A DNA stretch of 26,132 nt from Candidatus Competibacteraceae bacterium (GCA_007120095.1 SKOM01000236.1:1-26132); one strand, 5' to 3'. Shown: positions 15,714-24,883, numbered from the stretch's first letter. A program made the numbers and translations. Notes: generated by a model not told the origin, from the sequence alone.

Positions 15714-16814
15714 ATGGCCAAAATGATACTGAAATCTGTCGTTGCGCTCATGATGAGCGTGATCGTTGTCGCCACACTGGGCGCTTGCGTCCAGCACCCG
15801 ACCGCTGCCACTATTGAAGCAGCCACCCCGAAAGCGGTTTCCAGCAGTCCACCACCTTTGGTGCTGCGTGAGGATTACCCGCGGCGTTATGCAGTGATGC
15901 CCGGCGATACCATTTGGGATATCTCAGCCACTTTTCTGGAGCAGCCTTGGCGTTGGCAAGAACTCTGGCCAGAACAGGCTGATACGACGTTGTACCCTGG
16001 AGATGTGATTCAAGTTCAGGGCAATGGTCAGTCCCAGCCGCAACTGCAATTGGCTACAGGGGAACGTCCGACCATCCGGCTGTCTCCAGAAGTACGTATT
16101 GAGACCATCAGCGCTCCGGTGCCGACCATTGAACGTGAGGCGCTGCGAGGTTTCATCGATAATTCGGTGATTTTCAGCGAGGCGGACTGGCGGGGTGCTC
16201 CCTACATCATCGGTGGGGCGGACGGCCGGCCTTTGATGGCCGCAGGCAATACTATTTTTGCTCGTGGTTCGGATTTTGTGGAGAGTCGCTATCGCATTTA
16301 TCGTCCAGAGGGTGAGTTACGTCATCCTGATAACAACGCCTTTCTCGGTTTCAGTATGCTGTACATTGGCGAGGCGGAGTTAGAAACTGCGGGTGATCCG
16401 GCGACATTACGGGTCATCTCCAGCCGCCGTGAGGTCCGCCCTGAAGATCGACTCTGGCCCGCCAGTGAAGTTGAATCTCAGGAGATCTTGACGTTCAATC
16501 CCGTTTCAGCCCCACCGGACAGCCATGGCCGGGTACTTGGCGTGCAAGGGCGGAATTCGGTAACTATTGGGCGTTACGACACCGTTGTGATCAGCTTGGG
16601 TGCCTTGGACGGCATGCATCAGGGGGCGGTGCTTGAAGTGCTCACCCCGGGGCCACAGCTCACCGATCCGCTCACCGGTCGGACGGTGAACTTACCCCAG
16701 GAGCGTGCCGGACTGGTCATGCTGTACAAGATCTTTGATCGGGCCAGCTACGGCATTGTCACCGAAGCGGCCCGTGATATCCGCATTGCTGATCAGGTGC
16801 GTGAGCCTTCGTAA
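15714..16814 (+). CDS. LysM-domain probable lipoprotein
   Basis: The protein has a lipoprotein signal: hydrophobic segment, then lipobox LGAC, with Cys25 counted from this start. A LysM peptidoglycan-binding domain lies at about 40-85 (AVMPGDTIWDI to YPGDVIQV), followed by a C-terminal region of about 270 residues without a recognised fold. LysM proteins of this size often sit between def and dprA in Gammaproteobacteria, and their function is not established. The frame is open from an ATG at 15675, but that start would put 13 extra residues before a normal signal peptide and almost touches the candidate -10 box, so I prefer the ATG at 15714 (366 residues). ATG 15723 is also possible. Its TAA abuts the GTG start of dprA. 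Confidence 0.8.
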   Translation: MAKMILKSVVALMMSVIVVATLGACVQHPTAATIEAATPKAVSSSPPPLVLREDYPRRYAVMPGDTIWDISATFLEQPWRWQELWPEQADTTLYPGDVIQVQGNGQSQPQLQLATGERPTIRLSPEVRIETISAPVPTIEREALRGFIDNSVIFSEADWRGAPYIIGGADGRPLMAAGNTIFARGSDFVESRYRIYRPEGELRHPDNNAFLGFSMLYIGEAELETAGDPATLRVISSRREVRPEDRLWPASEVESQEILTFNPVSAPPDSHGRVLGVQGRNSVTIGRYDTVVISLGALDGMHQGAVLEVLTPGPQLTDPLTGRTVNLPQERAGLVMLYKIFDRASYGIVTEAARDIRIADQVREPS

Positions 16815-17966
16815 GTGATTGCTGACCTCTGGCCTTGGTTGGTTTTGATCCGGGCGCCGGGGCTTGGGCCGGTGCGCTGTGCCAGGCTGTTGGCGCACTT
16901 CAATGAGCCAGCAGCCATTATCGGCGCGAGTCACGCTGAACTCGCCGCTCATGGTGCGCCACGGGCAGCGATTGAGTACTTGCATCGTCCCAATGCGGCA
17001 GAACTGAATGCGGATCTGGCGTGGCTGGCTCAGCCGGGACGCGCCCTGGTCAGTGTTCATGACCCGGCTTACCCGCGCCAACTGTATGCGACCGGATGTG
17101 CGCCGGTGGCTTTGTTTGTTCATGGTGATGTGCGCTTGCTGAGCGAACCTCAGTTGGCGATTGTTGGCACCCGCAATCCTACACCGACAGGCCTACGGAT
17201 TGCCGAGGACTTTGCTCGTGAACTGACCCAGTCTGGTTTGGTGATCACCAGCGGCTTAGCCTTAGGCATTGATGCCGCCGCCCATGAAGGCGCTTTGAAC
17301 ACCCCAGGCTCTACGATTGCAGTATTAGGCACCGGTCTGGATCGGATTTATCCAGCGCGCCATCGGGATTTGGCCCATCGAGTGGTCGAACGGGGGGCTC
17401 TGGTGTCGGAGTTTCCGCTTGGAATACCGGTGCGGGCCGCGCATTTTCCCCAGCGCAATCGACTGATCAGCGGCCTGACGTTGGGTACGCTGGTTATCGA
17501 GGCGGCTCGCCAGAGTGGATCCCTAATTACCGCACGCTTAGCCACCGAGCAAGGCCGCGAGGTGTTTGCTGTGCCGGGTTCCATTCGCAATCCGGCAGCA
17601 CAAGGTTGCCATTGGTTAATTCGCCAAGGAGCTAAGCTGGTGGAAAATGTCAATGATATTATGGAGGAGCTGACTCCCCAACTGCGTCGCTTTGTCGATG
17701 CCGCTCCTGCGCCCGACCGGCAGCCCGATATAACGGCATCGGTACCGGTGTCGCCCCAAACTGCAGACCGTCACAGTATCTTGAATGCCGAGCAAAAGGC
17801 ACTTTTGGCGTATCTGGATGACGAACCGATTGCCGTCGATAGTCTGGTTGAGCGAACGGGATTGACCGTTGATGTCGTTTCATCCATGCTGCTTATTTTA
17901 GAATTGCACGGCTGTATTCAGGTCGTCCCCGGAGGGCGTTACCGTCGTGCTTCGATCGATGATTAG
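16815..17966 (+). CDS. dprA: DNA-processing protein DprA (Smf)
   Basis: DprA binds incoming single-stranded DNA and loads RecA during natural transformation. The 383-residue protein has an N-terminal helix-hairpin region (about 5-60) and a Rossmann-like core with IVGTRNPTPTG (116-126), SGLALGIDAAAH (146-157) and FPQRNRLISG (211-220). A C-terminal winged helix follows at about 322-378. The start is GTG directly after the TAA of the LysM gene (TAAGTG), which suggests translational coupling; no later start would keep the conserved N-terminus. smg follows after 8 bases. Confidence 0.95.
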   Translation: MIADLWPWLVLIRAPGLGPVRCARLLAHFNEPAAIIGASHAELAAHGAPRAAIEYLHRPNAAELNADLAWLAQPGRALVSVHDPAYPRQLYATGCAPVALFVHGDVRLLSEPQLAIVGTRNPTPTGLRIAEDFARELTQSGLVITSGLALGIDAAAHEGALNTPGSTIAVLGTGLDRIYPARHRDLAHRVVERGALVSEFPLGIPVRAAHFPQRNRLISGLTLGTLVIEAARQSGSLITARLATEQGREVFAVPGSIRNPAAQGCHWLIRQGAKLVENVNDIMEELTPQLRRFVDAAPAPDRQPDITASVPVSPQTADRHSILNAEQKALLAYLDDEPIAVDSLVERTGLTVDVVSSMLLILELHGCIQVVPGGRYRRASIDD

Positions 17967-17974
17967 GTGAACCA

Positions 17975-18463
17975 ATGAAAGAAAATGTTTTGGACGTGCT
18001 GATGTACTTGTTCCAGAACTACATGGGGGATGATGATGAGGAGGAGGCGATTGAGCCTGACCGCGATACGGTTCATACTGAATTGCTGGAAGCCGGGTTT
18101 CCTTCATCGGAAATTCGTCATGCCTTTGATTGGTTAGAGGGCCTGGTTGAGCAGCAGGGTACGCCAGTCGCGCTGCTCAATGGTGAGCGGGCTTTCCGCA
18201 TCTACACTGAGCAAGAAAACCGGAAATTCGATTCCGAATGCCGGGGTTATCTCCTGTTTTTGGAAAGTACGGGTATCGTCAGCCCTGAGACACGTGAGCT
18301 GGTCATTGATCGAGTGATGGCTTTGCAAACGGATGATATTGACCTGTATCAACTGAAATGGGTTATCCTCATGGTACTGTTTAACCAGCCGGGTCAGGAA
18401 GAAGCCTGTGCCTGGATGGAAGACATGATTTTCGACGACTGGTCGGGCGCTTGTTTGCACTAA
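17975..18463 (+). CDS. smg: Smg protein (DUF494)
   Basis: The 162-residue acidic, mostly helical cytoplasmic protein starts MKENVLDVLMYLFQNYM, the typical Smg/DUF494 N-terminus. An acidic run (DDDEEE) follows at about 19-24. The molecular function is unknown, although the gene is conserved next to dprA in many beta- and gammaproteobacteria, as here. The 8-base gap to dprA indicates one transcript. Confidence 0.92.
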   Translation: MKENVLDVLMYLFQNYMGDDDEEEAIEPDRDTVHTELLEAGFPSSEIRHAFDWLEGLVEQQGTPVALLNGERAFRIYTEQENRKFDSECRGYLLFLESTGIVSPETRELVIDRVMALQTDDIDLYQLKWVILMVLFNQPGQEEACAWMEDMIFDDWSGACLH

Positions 18464-18567
18464 CTTATCTCGGTCAGTTTCCCATGCGACCGGCTTTGTC
18501 CGGTCGTATTCGTTTAGGGCGAGCAGCAAACTGCTAGTGCCCGGCACACTGCATTAGTAGCTAAATT
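18464..18567 (+). other. smg-topA intergenic region with two hairpins
   Basis: Two stem-loops are visible in 104 bases. CGACCGG (18487-18493) pairs with CCGGTCG (18500-18506) around CTTTGT. The downstream TATTCGTTT is only mildly T-rich, so it is at best a weak terminator of the LysM-dprA-smg transcript. A second, interrupted stem pairs GGGC and AGCAG (18517-18526) with CTGCT and GCCC (18531-18542) around CAAA. The second ends 25 bases before the topA ATG and could affect its translation. No strong Shine-Dalgarno sequence precedes topA. Confidence 0.4.
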
Positions 18568-20913
18568 ATGAGCAAAAATCTGGTCATCGTGGAATCACCG
18601 GCCAAGGCCAAGACCATTAAAAAATATTTGGGCAAAGACTTCGAGATCATGGCCTCCTACGGTCATGTTCGTGATCTAGTACCCAAGGAAGGTGCGGTTG
18701 ATCCTGACCACGGTTTTGCCATGAAATACCAGATCATTGAAAAGAATGAACGCCATGTGGACAGTATCGCTAAGGCGTTGCGTAAGGCCGATGCGTTATA
18801 CCTGGCCACTGACCCGGATCGCGAAGGCGAGGCCATCTCTTGGCATTTGTCCGAACTGTTGCGCGAGCGTGAGCTGCTGACCGATAAGCCGGTGCATCGG
18901 GTCGTGTTTTATGAAATCACACAGCGCGCCGTGCAGCACGCCGTGAACCAGCCGCGCGAGCTGTCCATGGAGCTGATTAACGCTCAACAAGCCCGGCGAG
19001 CCCTGGATTATCTGGTCGGATTTAATTTATCACCGTTGCTGTGGAAAAAAATCCGCCGCGGCTTGTCTGCCGGTCGGGTGCAATCGCCGGCACTGCGGAT
19101 GGTGGTGGAACGCGAGGAAGAAATCGAACGTTTCCAGCCCCGCGAATACTGGACCATTGAGGCCGATGCCGCTAAGGAGCAACAGGCGTTTGTCGCCCGT
19201 TTGGTGCAATACCGGGGCGATAAAATCGAGCAGTTCAGCATTGATAATGAAACCTTGGCCAGAGAAGTGGAGCAGGTCTTGATTCAAGCCGCTGCGGGGC
19301 AGCTGCGGGTTGAGCGAGTCACCCGCAAGCAGCGCAAGCGCCATCCTGCACCGCCATTTACCACCTCGACTTTGCAACAGGAAGCAGCGCGTAAACTGGG
19401 GTTTTCCGCCAGCCGTACCATGCGGCTGGCGCAACAGCTTTATGAGGGGGTTAAAACCGATGAGGGCACGGCCGGTTTGATCACCTATATGCGTACCGAC
19501 TCAGTCAATCTGGCCCAGGATGCTGTGACCGAACTGCGGGACTTAATTGCGCAACGCTATGGTGGGCGTAATGTTCCTGAGCAGCCGCGCACGTACAAAA
19601 CCAAATCCAAAAACGCCCAAGAAGCCCATGAGGCGATCCGTCCGACCTCGGCGCAGCACCTGCCGGAACCACTCAGAGCCCATCTGACTCAAGATCAACT
19701 CCGGCTGTATGAATTAATCTGGAAGCGCACGGTGGCCTGCCAGATGATTTCCGCGACCCTGAATACCGTCGCTATCGATTTGGATTGCGGTGGTGAGGGC
19801 GTATTCCGCGCTACCGGGTCTACGGTGGCCGATCCGGGCTTTATGGCGGTGTACCGGGAAGACCAGGACGATGCGAAAGGTGAGGACGATGAGCGCATAC
19901 TGCCACCCATGGAAAAAGGCGATAGGGTCACGGTCAAGCAGTTTCGCACTGAACAGCATTTTACCGAGCCGCCGCCGCGTTATTCCGAAGCGAGCCTGGT
20001 CAAAACCCTCGAAGAATACGGCATCGGGCGGCCGTCGACTTATGCCTCAATTATTTCCACGCTGGTTGCCCGCGAATACGCCGTGCTCGATAAGCGCCGG
20101 TTCATACCCACCGATGTGGGGCGGATTGTTAATCGATTCTTAACCCAGCATTTTTCGCGCTATATCGACTATCGTTTTACCGCCCGCATGGAAGATGAAC
20201 TCGATGCCATTGCTCGGGGCGAAGAAGAATGGGTGCCTTTGCTGGATCAATTCTGGCAGCCGTTTAAACAACTTGTCGATGAGAAAATGGATTCGGTGTC
20301 GCGTGAAGAAGCGGTGCAGGCCCGTGAGCTGGGTACCGATCCTCAATCCGGCAAGCCGGTGGTGGTGCGGATTGCCCGATTTGGCCCGGTGGTACAAATC
20401 GGTAGTAAAGACGATGACGAAAAACCGCGCTTCGCCGGCCTGTTGCCGGATCAACGCATGGACACCATCACCTTGGACGAGGCCATGGCGTTGTTTAAAC
20501 TGCCCAGAGATTTGGGTGTGACCGCTGAGGGCGAACCGGTATCGACCAATATCGGCCGTTTTGGTCCCTATGTCCGCTACGGTAGCAAATTCGTGTCTTT
20601 GGGCAAGGGTGATGATCCGTACAGCATCACCCTGGAACGCGCTTTAGAATTGATTCAGGAGCATAAAACCGCAGTCGCTAACCGGGTTATTCAGCAGTTC
20701 CAGCGTGGTGAGATTCAAGTTCTGCGCGGGCGTTATGGGCCTTATGTGACTGATGGTAACAAAAACGTCAAAGTGCCCAAAGACGCACAGCCGGAAGCGC
20801 TGACACTGGCCGAATGCCAGAAGCTATTAGAAGCCGCACCGGCTAAAAAATCACGCGGACGTGGCAGCCGTAAGGGTACTACGGGTAAGCGGGCTTCCAA
20901 AAAGGCATCCTGA
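18568..20913 (+). CDS. topA: DNA topoisomerase I, zinc-less C-terminal form
   Basis: This type IA topoisomerase relaxes negative supercoils. The 781-residue protein has an N-terminal Toprim domain with Glu9 (VESPAKAKTI) and the DPDREGE motif (82-88, Asp82/Asp84). The catalytic Tyr307 is in GLITYMRTDS. E. coli TopA (865 residues) ends in zinc-ribbon repeats with Cys4 sites. Here the region after about 560 instead contains repeats of the Toprim C-terminal type (RFGPVVQIG, RFGPYVRYG, RYGPYVTDG) and has a single Cys. It closes with a Lys/Arg/Ser-rich basic tail of about 25 residues. It converges on folD with 17 bases between the stop codons. Confidence 0.97.
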   Translation: MSKNLVIVESPAKAKTIKKYLGKDFEIMASYGHVRDLVPKEGAVDPDHGFAMKYQIIEKNERHVDSIAKALRKADALYLATDPDREGEAISWHLSELLRERELLTDKPVHRVVFYEITQRAVQHAVNQPRELSMELINAQQARRALDYLVGFNLSPLLWKKIRRGLSAGRVQSPALRMVVEREEEIERFQPREYWTIEADAAKEQQAFVARLVQYRGDKIEQFSIDNETLAREVEQVLIQAAAGQLRVERVTRKQRKRHPAPPFTTSTLQQEAARKLGFSASRTMRLAQQLYEGVKTDEGTAGLITYMRTDSVNLAQDAVTELRDLIAQRYGGRNVPEQPRTYKTKSKNAQEAHEAIRPTSAQHLPEPLRAHLTQDQLRLYELIWKRTVACQMISATLNTVAIDLDCGGEGVFRATGSTVADPGFMAVYREDQDDAKGEDDERILPPMEKGDRVTVKQFRTEQHFTEPPPRYSEASLVKTLEEYGIGRPSTYASIISTLVAREYAVLDKRRFIPTDVGRIVNRFLTQHFSRYIDYRFTARMEDELDAIARGEEEWVPLLDQFWQPFKQLVDEKMDSVSREEAVQARELGTDPQSGKPVVVRIARFGPVVQIGSKDDDEKPRFAGLLPDQRMDTITLDEAMALFKLPRDLGVTAEGEPVSTNIGRFGPYVRYGSKFVSLGKGDDPYSITLERALELIQEHKTAVANRVIQQFQRGEIQVLRGRYGPYVTDGNKNVKVPKDAQPEALTLAECQKLLEAAPAKKSRGRGSRKGTTGKRASKKAS

Positions 20914-20930
20914 CCACTGTTGTTGACCCG

Positions 20931-21818
20931 CTAGGCGAGTTTCATTTCCGGTACCGGCAGCCCCCGTTGCTGGCAGGTTGCGGTAACGGTGTTGCGCAAT
21001 AAACAGGCAATGGTCATCGGTCCCACGCCGCCGGGTACCGGCGTGATCGCCCCGGCGACCTCGGCGGCCGAGGCAAAATCCACATCGCCGACCAGCCGGG
21101 TTTTAGCGCCTTCGGTAATGCGGTTGATACCGACATCCAACACCGTGGCACCGGGTTTGATCCAGTCACCCCGCACCAAACCCGGCTGACCGACCGCAGT
21201 GACCAAAATATCAGCGCGACGGCAGACAGCGGGCAAGTCACGGGTGCGCGAGTGGGCGATGGTGACCGTGCAGTGTTCGGCCAGCAGCAGTTGCGCCATC
21301 GGTTTGCCGACAATATTGGAACGTCCCAGTATGACCGCCTCCAGACCGGAGAGGTTGTCCAGGTAGTGTTGGAGCAACAGCAAACAGCCCAGTGGGGTAC
21401 AGGGGACTAATCCCGGCTCACCAATGGCCAGCCGCCCGACATTAACCGGGTGGAAGCCATCCACATCCTTATTCGGGTCAATGGCATTGAGTACCGCTTT
21501 GCCGTCGATATGCTGTGGTAGCGGTAATTGCACCAGAATACCATTGACTGCCGGGTCAGCATTTAACTGCGTGACCAAATCCAGCAGGCTGTGTTGCGAA
21601 ATCGTGCTGGGTAAACGGTGGCTTGATGGGCGTAAACCGCATTCCAAGGCTTGATGGTGCTTATTACGGACATAAATCTGACTGGCGGGATCATTACCAA
21701 CCAATACGACGGCCAGACCGGGGACAATGTTATGATCGTGCTGTAGTTGCTTGACCTGGTAACTCAAGCGACCCCGCAGATTGGCGGCGAACGCCTTGCC
21801 GTTAATCAATTCAGCCAT
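20931..21818 (-). CDS. folD: bifunctional methylenetetrahydrofolate dehydrogenase/cyclohydrolase
   Basis: This enzyme interconverts 5,10-methylene-, methenyl- and 10-formyl-tetrahydrofolate with NADP. The 295-residue protein has the catalytic set Tyr49 and Lys53 (QIYVRNKHHQA), Gln97 (VQLPLPQH) and Asp120 (DVDGFHP). The nucleotide-binding motif is GRSNIVGKP (165-173) and the C-terminal motif is PVPGGVGPMT. The 10-formyl product is the donor used by Fmt. It lies 37 bases downstream of ppsA on the same strand, so co-transcription is possible. Confidence 0.97.
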   Translation of the reverse strand: MAELINGKAFAANLRGRLSYQVKQLQHDHNIVPGLAVVLVGNDPASQIYVRNKHHQALECGLRPSSHRLPSTISQHSLLDLVTQLNADPAVNGILVQLPLPQHIDGKAVLNAIDPNKDVDGFHPVNVGRLAIGEPGLVPCTPLGCLLLLQHYLDNLSGLEAVILGRSNIVGKPMAQLLLAEHCTVTIAHSRTRDLPAVCRRADILVTAVGQPGLVRGDWIKPGATVLDVGINRITEGAKTRLVGDVDFASAAEVAGAITPVPGGVGPMTIACLLRNTVTATCQQRGLPVPEMKLA

Positions 21819-21855
21819 AATGGAAGCCTCTGATTGAAAATGTGTTGATCATCGC

Positions 21856-24234
21856 TTAATGGCTCGCGTCGTCAGCCAGGAACAGCCAGGTCTCGACCAC
21901 CGAGTCAGGGTTAAGGGAAATGCTCTCGATGCCCTCATCCATCAGCCAGCGGGCGAGATCCGGATGATCTGAAGGGCCTTGGCCGCAAATGCCGATGTAT
22001 TTGTTATGGCGGCGACAGGCTTGAATGGCCATGGACAGCAGTTGCTTAACCGCCGGATTACGCTCATCGAATAGCTCGGCGACTAATCCCGAGTCCCGAT
22101 CCAGACCCAAGGTCAATTGGGTTAAATCATTAGAGCCGATGGAAAACCCGTCAAAGTGCTCCAGAAACGCATCGGCAAGCAGGGCGTTGGAGGGTAATTC
22201 GCACATCATGATGAGTTTGAGCGCGTTTTCCCCCCGCACTAAGCCATTTTCAGCCAGCAACTCGACGACTTGGCGTGCTTCATCAACGGTACGTACAAAG
22301 GGCACCATAATCTGCACATTGGTCAAGCCCATAGTTTCGCGTACATATTTCAGGGCGCGGCATTCCAATTCAAAACAATCACGGAAGCTTGCCGAAATAT
22401 AGCGTGAGGCACCACGAAAGCCCAACATCGGGTTTTCTTCGTGAGGCTCATAGCGCTCGCCGCCGATGAGATTGGCGTATTCATTCGATTTAAAATCGGA
22501 TAAGCGCACGATGACTGGCTGTGGAGAAAAAGCGGCGCCTAGTGTGCTGATGCCCTCCGCTAATTTAGTGACAAAGAAATCCACGGGATCAGCATAGCCC
22601 GCCATTTGCGGTTGAATCCGCGCTTGCAGCGGCGTGGGTAGTTCAGCAAATTCCAGCAGGGCTTTAGGATGCACTCCAATGGTGCGGTTGATGATAAATT
22701 CCAACCGCGCTAAACCGATACCGTGGTGCGGCAATCCGGCAAAATCAAAAGCGCGATCCGGGTTGCCGACATTCATCATCAGTTTAAAGGGCAGCGATGG
22801 CATATTGTCGAGCTGGATTTCATTAACATTGAATTCAATCAAACCCTCGTAAATGAACCCGGTATCACCTTCCGCACAGGAGACAGTAAGTGCCTGCCCG
22901 TCTTTGAGGATGCGGGTGGCGTCGCCACACCCTACCACGGCGGGTATTCCCAGTTCACGGGCAATAATCGCCGCGTGACAGGTGCGTCCCCCCCGGTTAG
23001 TGACAATGGCTGAGGCGCGTTTCATAATCGGCTCCCAATCCGGATCGGTCATATCCGTGATCAGTACATCGCCGAGGTTGACCCGATGCATTTCCTCCAC
23101 GCTGTCGATTAAGCGTGCCGAACCGGCGCCGATACGTTGGCCGATGGCTCGTCCCTCACACAGCACTTGGCTGCGTTGGCTGAGCTGGTAACGTTGCAAC
23201 ACTTGAGCATTGCCTCGACTTTTAACCGTTTCAGGGCGGGCTTGCAAAATATAAAGTTCGCCATCCACCCCGTCCTTGGCCCATTCGATATCCATGGGGC
23301 GTTGATAATGTTCTTCGATAATCAGTGCTTGGCGGGACAGGTAGGTAATGTCCCCATCACTCAGAGAGAAGCGCTGCTGATCGGCCTCGGGGACTTCCAC
23401 CGTCTCGACATTGCGCCCCCAACGGCCGGTGTCGTGGTAGACCATTTTGATGGCTTTACTGCCCAAACTGCGGCGCAGAATCGCCGGACGCTGAGCGCGT
23501 AAAGTGGGTTTGTGCACGTAGAATTCATCAGGGTTAACCGTACCCTGAACGACGGTCTCGCCGAGACCATACGCTGCGGTAATAAAAATCGCATCGGCGA
23601 AACCCGACTCAGTGTCTAGGGTGAACGCTACCCCTGAAGCGCCCAGATCAGAGCGCACCATACGTTGTACTCCGGCAGACAAGGCCACTACATCGTGATC
23701 AAAACCGTGATGAACTCGGTAGGCAATCGCCCGGTCGTTATATAGCGAGGCAAAAACATGCTTGATGGCTAACAGTACATCATCCACTCCGCGGACATTC
23801 AGAAACGTCTCCTGCTGACCGGCGAATGAGGCGTCGGGCAAATCTTCGGCGGTCGCTGAAGAGCGTACCGCAACCGCCAATTCCCCTGAACTCTGAGTGG
23901 CCAGTTGCGCATAGGCTTGGGTGATGGCCTCGGCTAGTGCCGGTTGCAGCGGTGCGTCAATAACCCACTGGCGGATCTGGGCGCCGATGGTAGCTAAGGT
24001 ACTTACATCATCGATATCCAATTTGCTAAGCGTGGCATCAATCTTCTCCGCCAATTGGTTGGTGGCGAGAAACTCGCGATAGGCCTCTGCGGTCGTGGCA
24101 AAGCCACCGGGAACCCGTACTCCCGCAGTGGCCAGTTGGCTGATCATCTCTCCGAGTGAGGCGTTTTTGCCACCGACACGTTCGACATCACGCATTGTGA
24201 GTGTCTCAAACCACACAATATAGTCCACAATCAT
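21856..24234 (-). CDS. ppsA: phosphoenolpyruvate synthase
   Basis: This enzyme makes phosphoenolpyruvate from pyruvate and ATP, giving AMP and phosphate, for gluconeogenesis. The 792-residue length equals the E. coli enzyme. An ATP-grasp domain occupies about 15-345 (VGGKNASLGEM at 20-30, VAVRSSATAEDLP at 121-133). The phospho-His domain has catalytic His420 in GGRTCHAAIIARE. A PEP/pyruvate-binding barrel follows, ending with the catalytic-Cys motif GICGQGPSD. The ATG at 24234 gives the family's usual N-terminus, with AGGGG just upstream. The usual regulator PpsR is not a neighbour; the divergent neighbour is a DUF1249 gene. Confidence 0.97.
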   Translation of the reverse strand: MIVDYIVWFETLTMRDVERVGGKNASLGEMISQLATAGVRVPGGFATTAEAYREFLATNQLAEKIDATLSKLDIDDVSTLATIGAQIRQWVIDAPLQPALAEAITQAYAQLATQSSGELAVAVRSSATAEDLPDASFAGQQETFLNVRGVDDVLLAIKHVFASLYNDRAIAYRVHHGFDHDVVALSAGVQRMVRSDLGASGVAFTLDTESGFADAIFITAAYGLGETVVQGTVNPDEFYVHKPTLRAQRPAILRRSLGSKAIKMVYHDTGRWGRNVETVEVPEADQQRFSLSDGDITYLSRQALIIEEHYQRPMDIEWAKDGVDGELYILQARPETVKSRGNAQVLQRYQLSQRSQVLCEGRAIGQRIGAGSARLIDSVEEMHRVNLGDVLITDMTDPDWEPIMKRASAIVTNRGGRTCHAAIIARELGIPAVVGCGDATRILKDGQALTVSCAEGDTGFIYEGLIEFNVNEIQLDNMPSLPFKLMMNVGNPDRAFDFAGLPHHGIGLARLEFIINRTIGVHPKALLEFAELPTPLQARIQPQMAGYADPVDFFVTKLAEGISTLGAAFSPQPVIVRLSDFKSNEYANLIGGERYEPHEENPMLGFRGASRYISASFRDCFELECRALKYVRETMGLTNVQIMVPFVRTVDEARQVVELLAENGLVRGENALKLIMMCELPSNALLADAFLEHFDGFSIGSNDLTQLTLGLDRDSGLVAELFDERNPAVKQLLSMAIQACRRHNKYIGICGQGPSDHPDLARWLMDEGIESISLNPDSVVETWLFLADDASH

Positions 24235-24358
24235 TCCCCTGTATTATCTTGCGAATGGTTACCAAGTGACCTGCTGAGCTTGCTACGTGGGTTACGCTTG
24301 GATTGCTGCTAAACTCGAGGATACTTACAATGGCAACACGAATTATACGGTCTCAAGC
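24235..24358 (+). promoter_or_regulatory. ppsA / DUF1249 divergent intergenic region with a candidate plus-strand promoter
   Basis: On the plus strand TTGCTG (24303-24308) and TACAAT (24326-24331) are separated by 17 bases, a plausible sigma-70 promoter with a good -10 and a weak -35. Transcription would start near 24338, about 20 bases before the chosen DUF1249 start. On the minus strand GATAAT occurs about 12 bases upstream of the ppsA ATG, too close for an ordinary leader, so the ppsA promoter is unresolved. Confidence 0.4.
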
Positions 24359-24838
24359 ATGTTGATAGTGAGCGAATGCAGTGTGACAGATCACAATAGG
24401 GCAGGGCGGTTCGCCAGCCTGATGGATCTGTATGAGCGTAATTACATCGGTTTGCGGCGGTTGGCGCCCCAGTTGCCGCAACAGCCGCTGACGCTGTGTT
24501 CCCAAGTGCCCGGCGGCTTGGATCTGTATTTACAACTAATCGAGCGCCACCGCTATACAACGGACATCGTGTTGACTTATCGTTTTGCCTATGTGGAGGG
24601 TTGGCGAGCTGAACCGAACCTTGGCATACGCATTTATCACGATGCCCGTCAGGCTGAAGTCATGTCAGCTCAACTACGTCATTGGGCCGCATTTGAGAGC
24701 ACACAGTGTGATGCGTTACACCAGCGCTGGCGGGTGAACCGCTTTCTTTGGAAGTGGTTGAATTATTGTTTGTATCAGGGGCATTGTTTTCCGCCATCGA
24801 GCTTCTCGGGGTCGTTAGACTTGAATCCTGCCGCCTAG
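24359..24838 (+). CDS. DUF1249 family protein (YqiB-like)
   Basis: This cytoplasmic protein of about 159 residues resembles E. coli YqiB and other DUF1249 members. It shows the early motif YERNYIGLRRL, the central ERHRYTTDIVLTYRF, the motif IRIYHDARQAEVM, and the late NRFLWKWLNYCL. Family function is unknown. The frame is open from a GTG at 24287, but that lies upstream of the best promoter and adds residues with no family match. ATG 24359 or GTG 24368/24383 are the realistic starts, and none has a strong Shine-Dalgarno sequence. iscR begins 45 bases after the stop. Confidence 0.8.
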   Translation: MLIVSECSVTDHNRAGRFASLMDLYERNYIGLRRLAPQLPQQPLTLCSQVPGGLDLYLQLIERHRYTTDIVLTYRFAYVEGWRAEPNLGIRIYHDARQAEVMSAQLRHWAAFESTQCDALHQRWRVNRFLWKWLNYCLYQGHCFPPSSFSGSLDLNPAA

Positions 24839-24883
24839 CACTCCATAGTAACGTCTTCAGCCCTTTAATTTCGGAAATTCACG
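24821..24883 (+). promoter_or_regulatory. candidate iscR promoter and inverted repeat before iscR
   Basis: TTGAAT (24821-24826) and CATAGT (24844-24849) are 17 bases apart, each matching four of six consensus positions, so this is a weak candidate. The perfect inverted repeat AATTTC-G-GAAATT (24867-24879) ends 4 bases before the iscR ATG and includes the only Shine-Dalgarno-like bases (GGA). I found no clear match to the known IscR type 1 site pattern. Confidence 0.25.

Noticed and set aside
18486..18507. Strong intrinsic terminator after smg
   Set aside because: The stem is good but is followed by TATTCGTTT and not by a run of T.
24287..24358. GTG at 24287 as the DUF1249 start
   Set aside because: It lies upstream of the best promoter and the added 24 residues do not resemble DUF1249 proteins.
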